From assembly GCA_030432905.1 (NCBI GenBank), contig JAUILU010000001.1, forward strand, positions 1,054,001 to 1,118,000: DNA of 64,000 nt, in the 5' to 3' direction. The notes below the pieces were generated by a model. It was not told where the DNA came from. It was given only the letters and a program-made list of their open reading frames with translations, and ran no database searches. Positions 63,650-64,000 of the stretch are shown here, one piece after another (the first letter of the stretch is position 1; each line of letters begins with the position of its first letter). This stretch comes from Phycisphaerae bacterium. GTDB taxonomy: Bacteria; Planctomycetota; Phycisphaerae; Phycisphaerales; UBA1924. The position numbers and the translations under genes were made by a program.

Positions 63650-64000
63650 ATGGCGGGTCGCGTGACAATTCCCCAGGCTCTTGCGAAAGGCTTCATTTTA
63701 TTTGTAAGCCTTCCCGACAATTCTCGTAAGACGATAGCCGAGAACATCGGTAAGTTGAAAACTCTAACATCTGTTCGCGAGCTCGAAGAGATCATTAGCC
63801 CAATTCCAGATTTATCACCATCAGATTCTGGCTCAATCGCCTCATTCTTGCTTGGCACTGCACAACTGCAATCATCCATTGATGTTGAGGCTGACGAACT
63901 AGTCGATGCAATTACTAACGGGCTGGCTGATGATCACAGACCAAGCTACATCCCAGCAACCGCACAGGATCATTGGACAATATCAAAATCCACCTTGCTT
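63650..64000 (+). CDS. unknown protein, 5' part, AT-richer than its surroundings (runs off the window)
   Basis: The frame from ATG 63650 is open for 117 codons to the window edge. GGGAG lies eight bases upstream. I recognise no family. The visible part begins MAGRVTIPQALAKGFILFVS, with a helical charged stretch (IAENIGKLKTLTSVRELEEI) and an acidic Ala-rich stretch (SIDVEADELVDAITNGLADD). Codon use is unlike neighbouring icd: many A/T-ending codons (ATT, TTA, TCA, CCA, GAT) in a region of visibly lower GC. That may mark recent acquisition or the edge of an accessory segment. A minus-strand frame over the same bases overlaps the icd 3' end and is less likely. Confidence 0.55.
   Translation, partial: MAGRVTIPQALAKGFILFVSLPDNSRKTIAENIGKLKTLTSVRELEEIISPIPDLSPSDSGSIASFLLGTAQLQSSIDVEADELVDAITNGLADDHRPSYIPATAQDHWTISKSTLL

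Overview
This is a GC-rich, gene-dense 64 kb stretch of what looks like an ordinary chromosome. I infer a Gram-negative member of the Planctomycetota, most likely a Phycisphaerae-type marine lineage. The grounds are five secreted proteins ending in a Pro-Ala-Pro / hydrophobic / Arg4 sorting tail, a secreted subtilase with a planctomycete-style dockerin-like C-terminus ending in AGCP, a tripeptidyl-peptidase II-like lipoprotein, and lipid A genes (lpxB, a PagL-like deacylase). I see no rRNA, tRNA, CRISPR array, IS element or phage gene.

Layout. 0-6 kb: the start of panB, a methyltransferase-like protein, an unusual FAD oxidoreductase, a DMT exporter, a Bcp peroxiredoxin and an alanine/glycine:cation symporter. 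6-12 kb: an orphan nuclease-fold candidate, lpxB, a histidine kinase / REC-XRE regulator pair, rsmB and an EIIA protein. 12-17 kb: an ExbB/TolQ-like channel subunit, then isoprenoid genes (ispA-like, dxs) and nadK. 17-22 kb: a marR-adaptor-RND efflux operon with a candidate operator. 22-36 kb: a large TPPII-like protease, two DUF481 outer-membrane proteins, a cell-wall amidase, a YggS-type PLP protein, gpmI, a PagL-like protein, a Hpt plus diguanylate cyclase pair and a dockerin subtilase. 36-40 kb: a tandem pair of Arg4-tailed secreted proteins, sixA and a secretin-N-domain-like protein. 40-50 kb: gcvP, nadB, DinB, thioesterase, STAS, purN, a metalloprotease-PDZ protein, thyA and folA. 50-52 kb: a three-gene family of Arg4-tailed secreted proteins. 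52-64 kb: apt, groES, aroA, a glycosyltransferase-like protein, a VWA protein, an S10 peptidase, a PLP decarboxylase, a GH43 enzyme, an acyltransferase, icd, and the start of an AT-richer unknown gene.

How the parts fit. Much of the window is housekeeping: folate/thymidylate (thyA-folA), purine (purN, apt), NAD (nadB, nadK), isoprenoid (dxs, ispA-like), shikimate (aroA), glycine cleavage, glycolysis and the TCA cycle. Around it sits a strong envelope and secretion theme: lipid A synthesis and trimming, outer-membrane proteins, lipoprotein proteases, and abundant C-terminally tagged surface proteins with their own promoters and terminators.

The strongest unusual observations are: (1) a D-amino-acid-oxidase-like flavoprotein whose normally C-terminal segment lies at the N-terminus, that is, an apparent circular permutation (882-1874); (2) the triplicated Arg4-tailed secreted family, whose first member has markedly different codon use and a long leader (49782-52000); (3) an RND pump with two extra hydrophobic segments inserted near its C-terminal membrane domain (about 17520-17756). 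Functions come from motif recognition by eye; no database search was possible.
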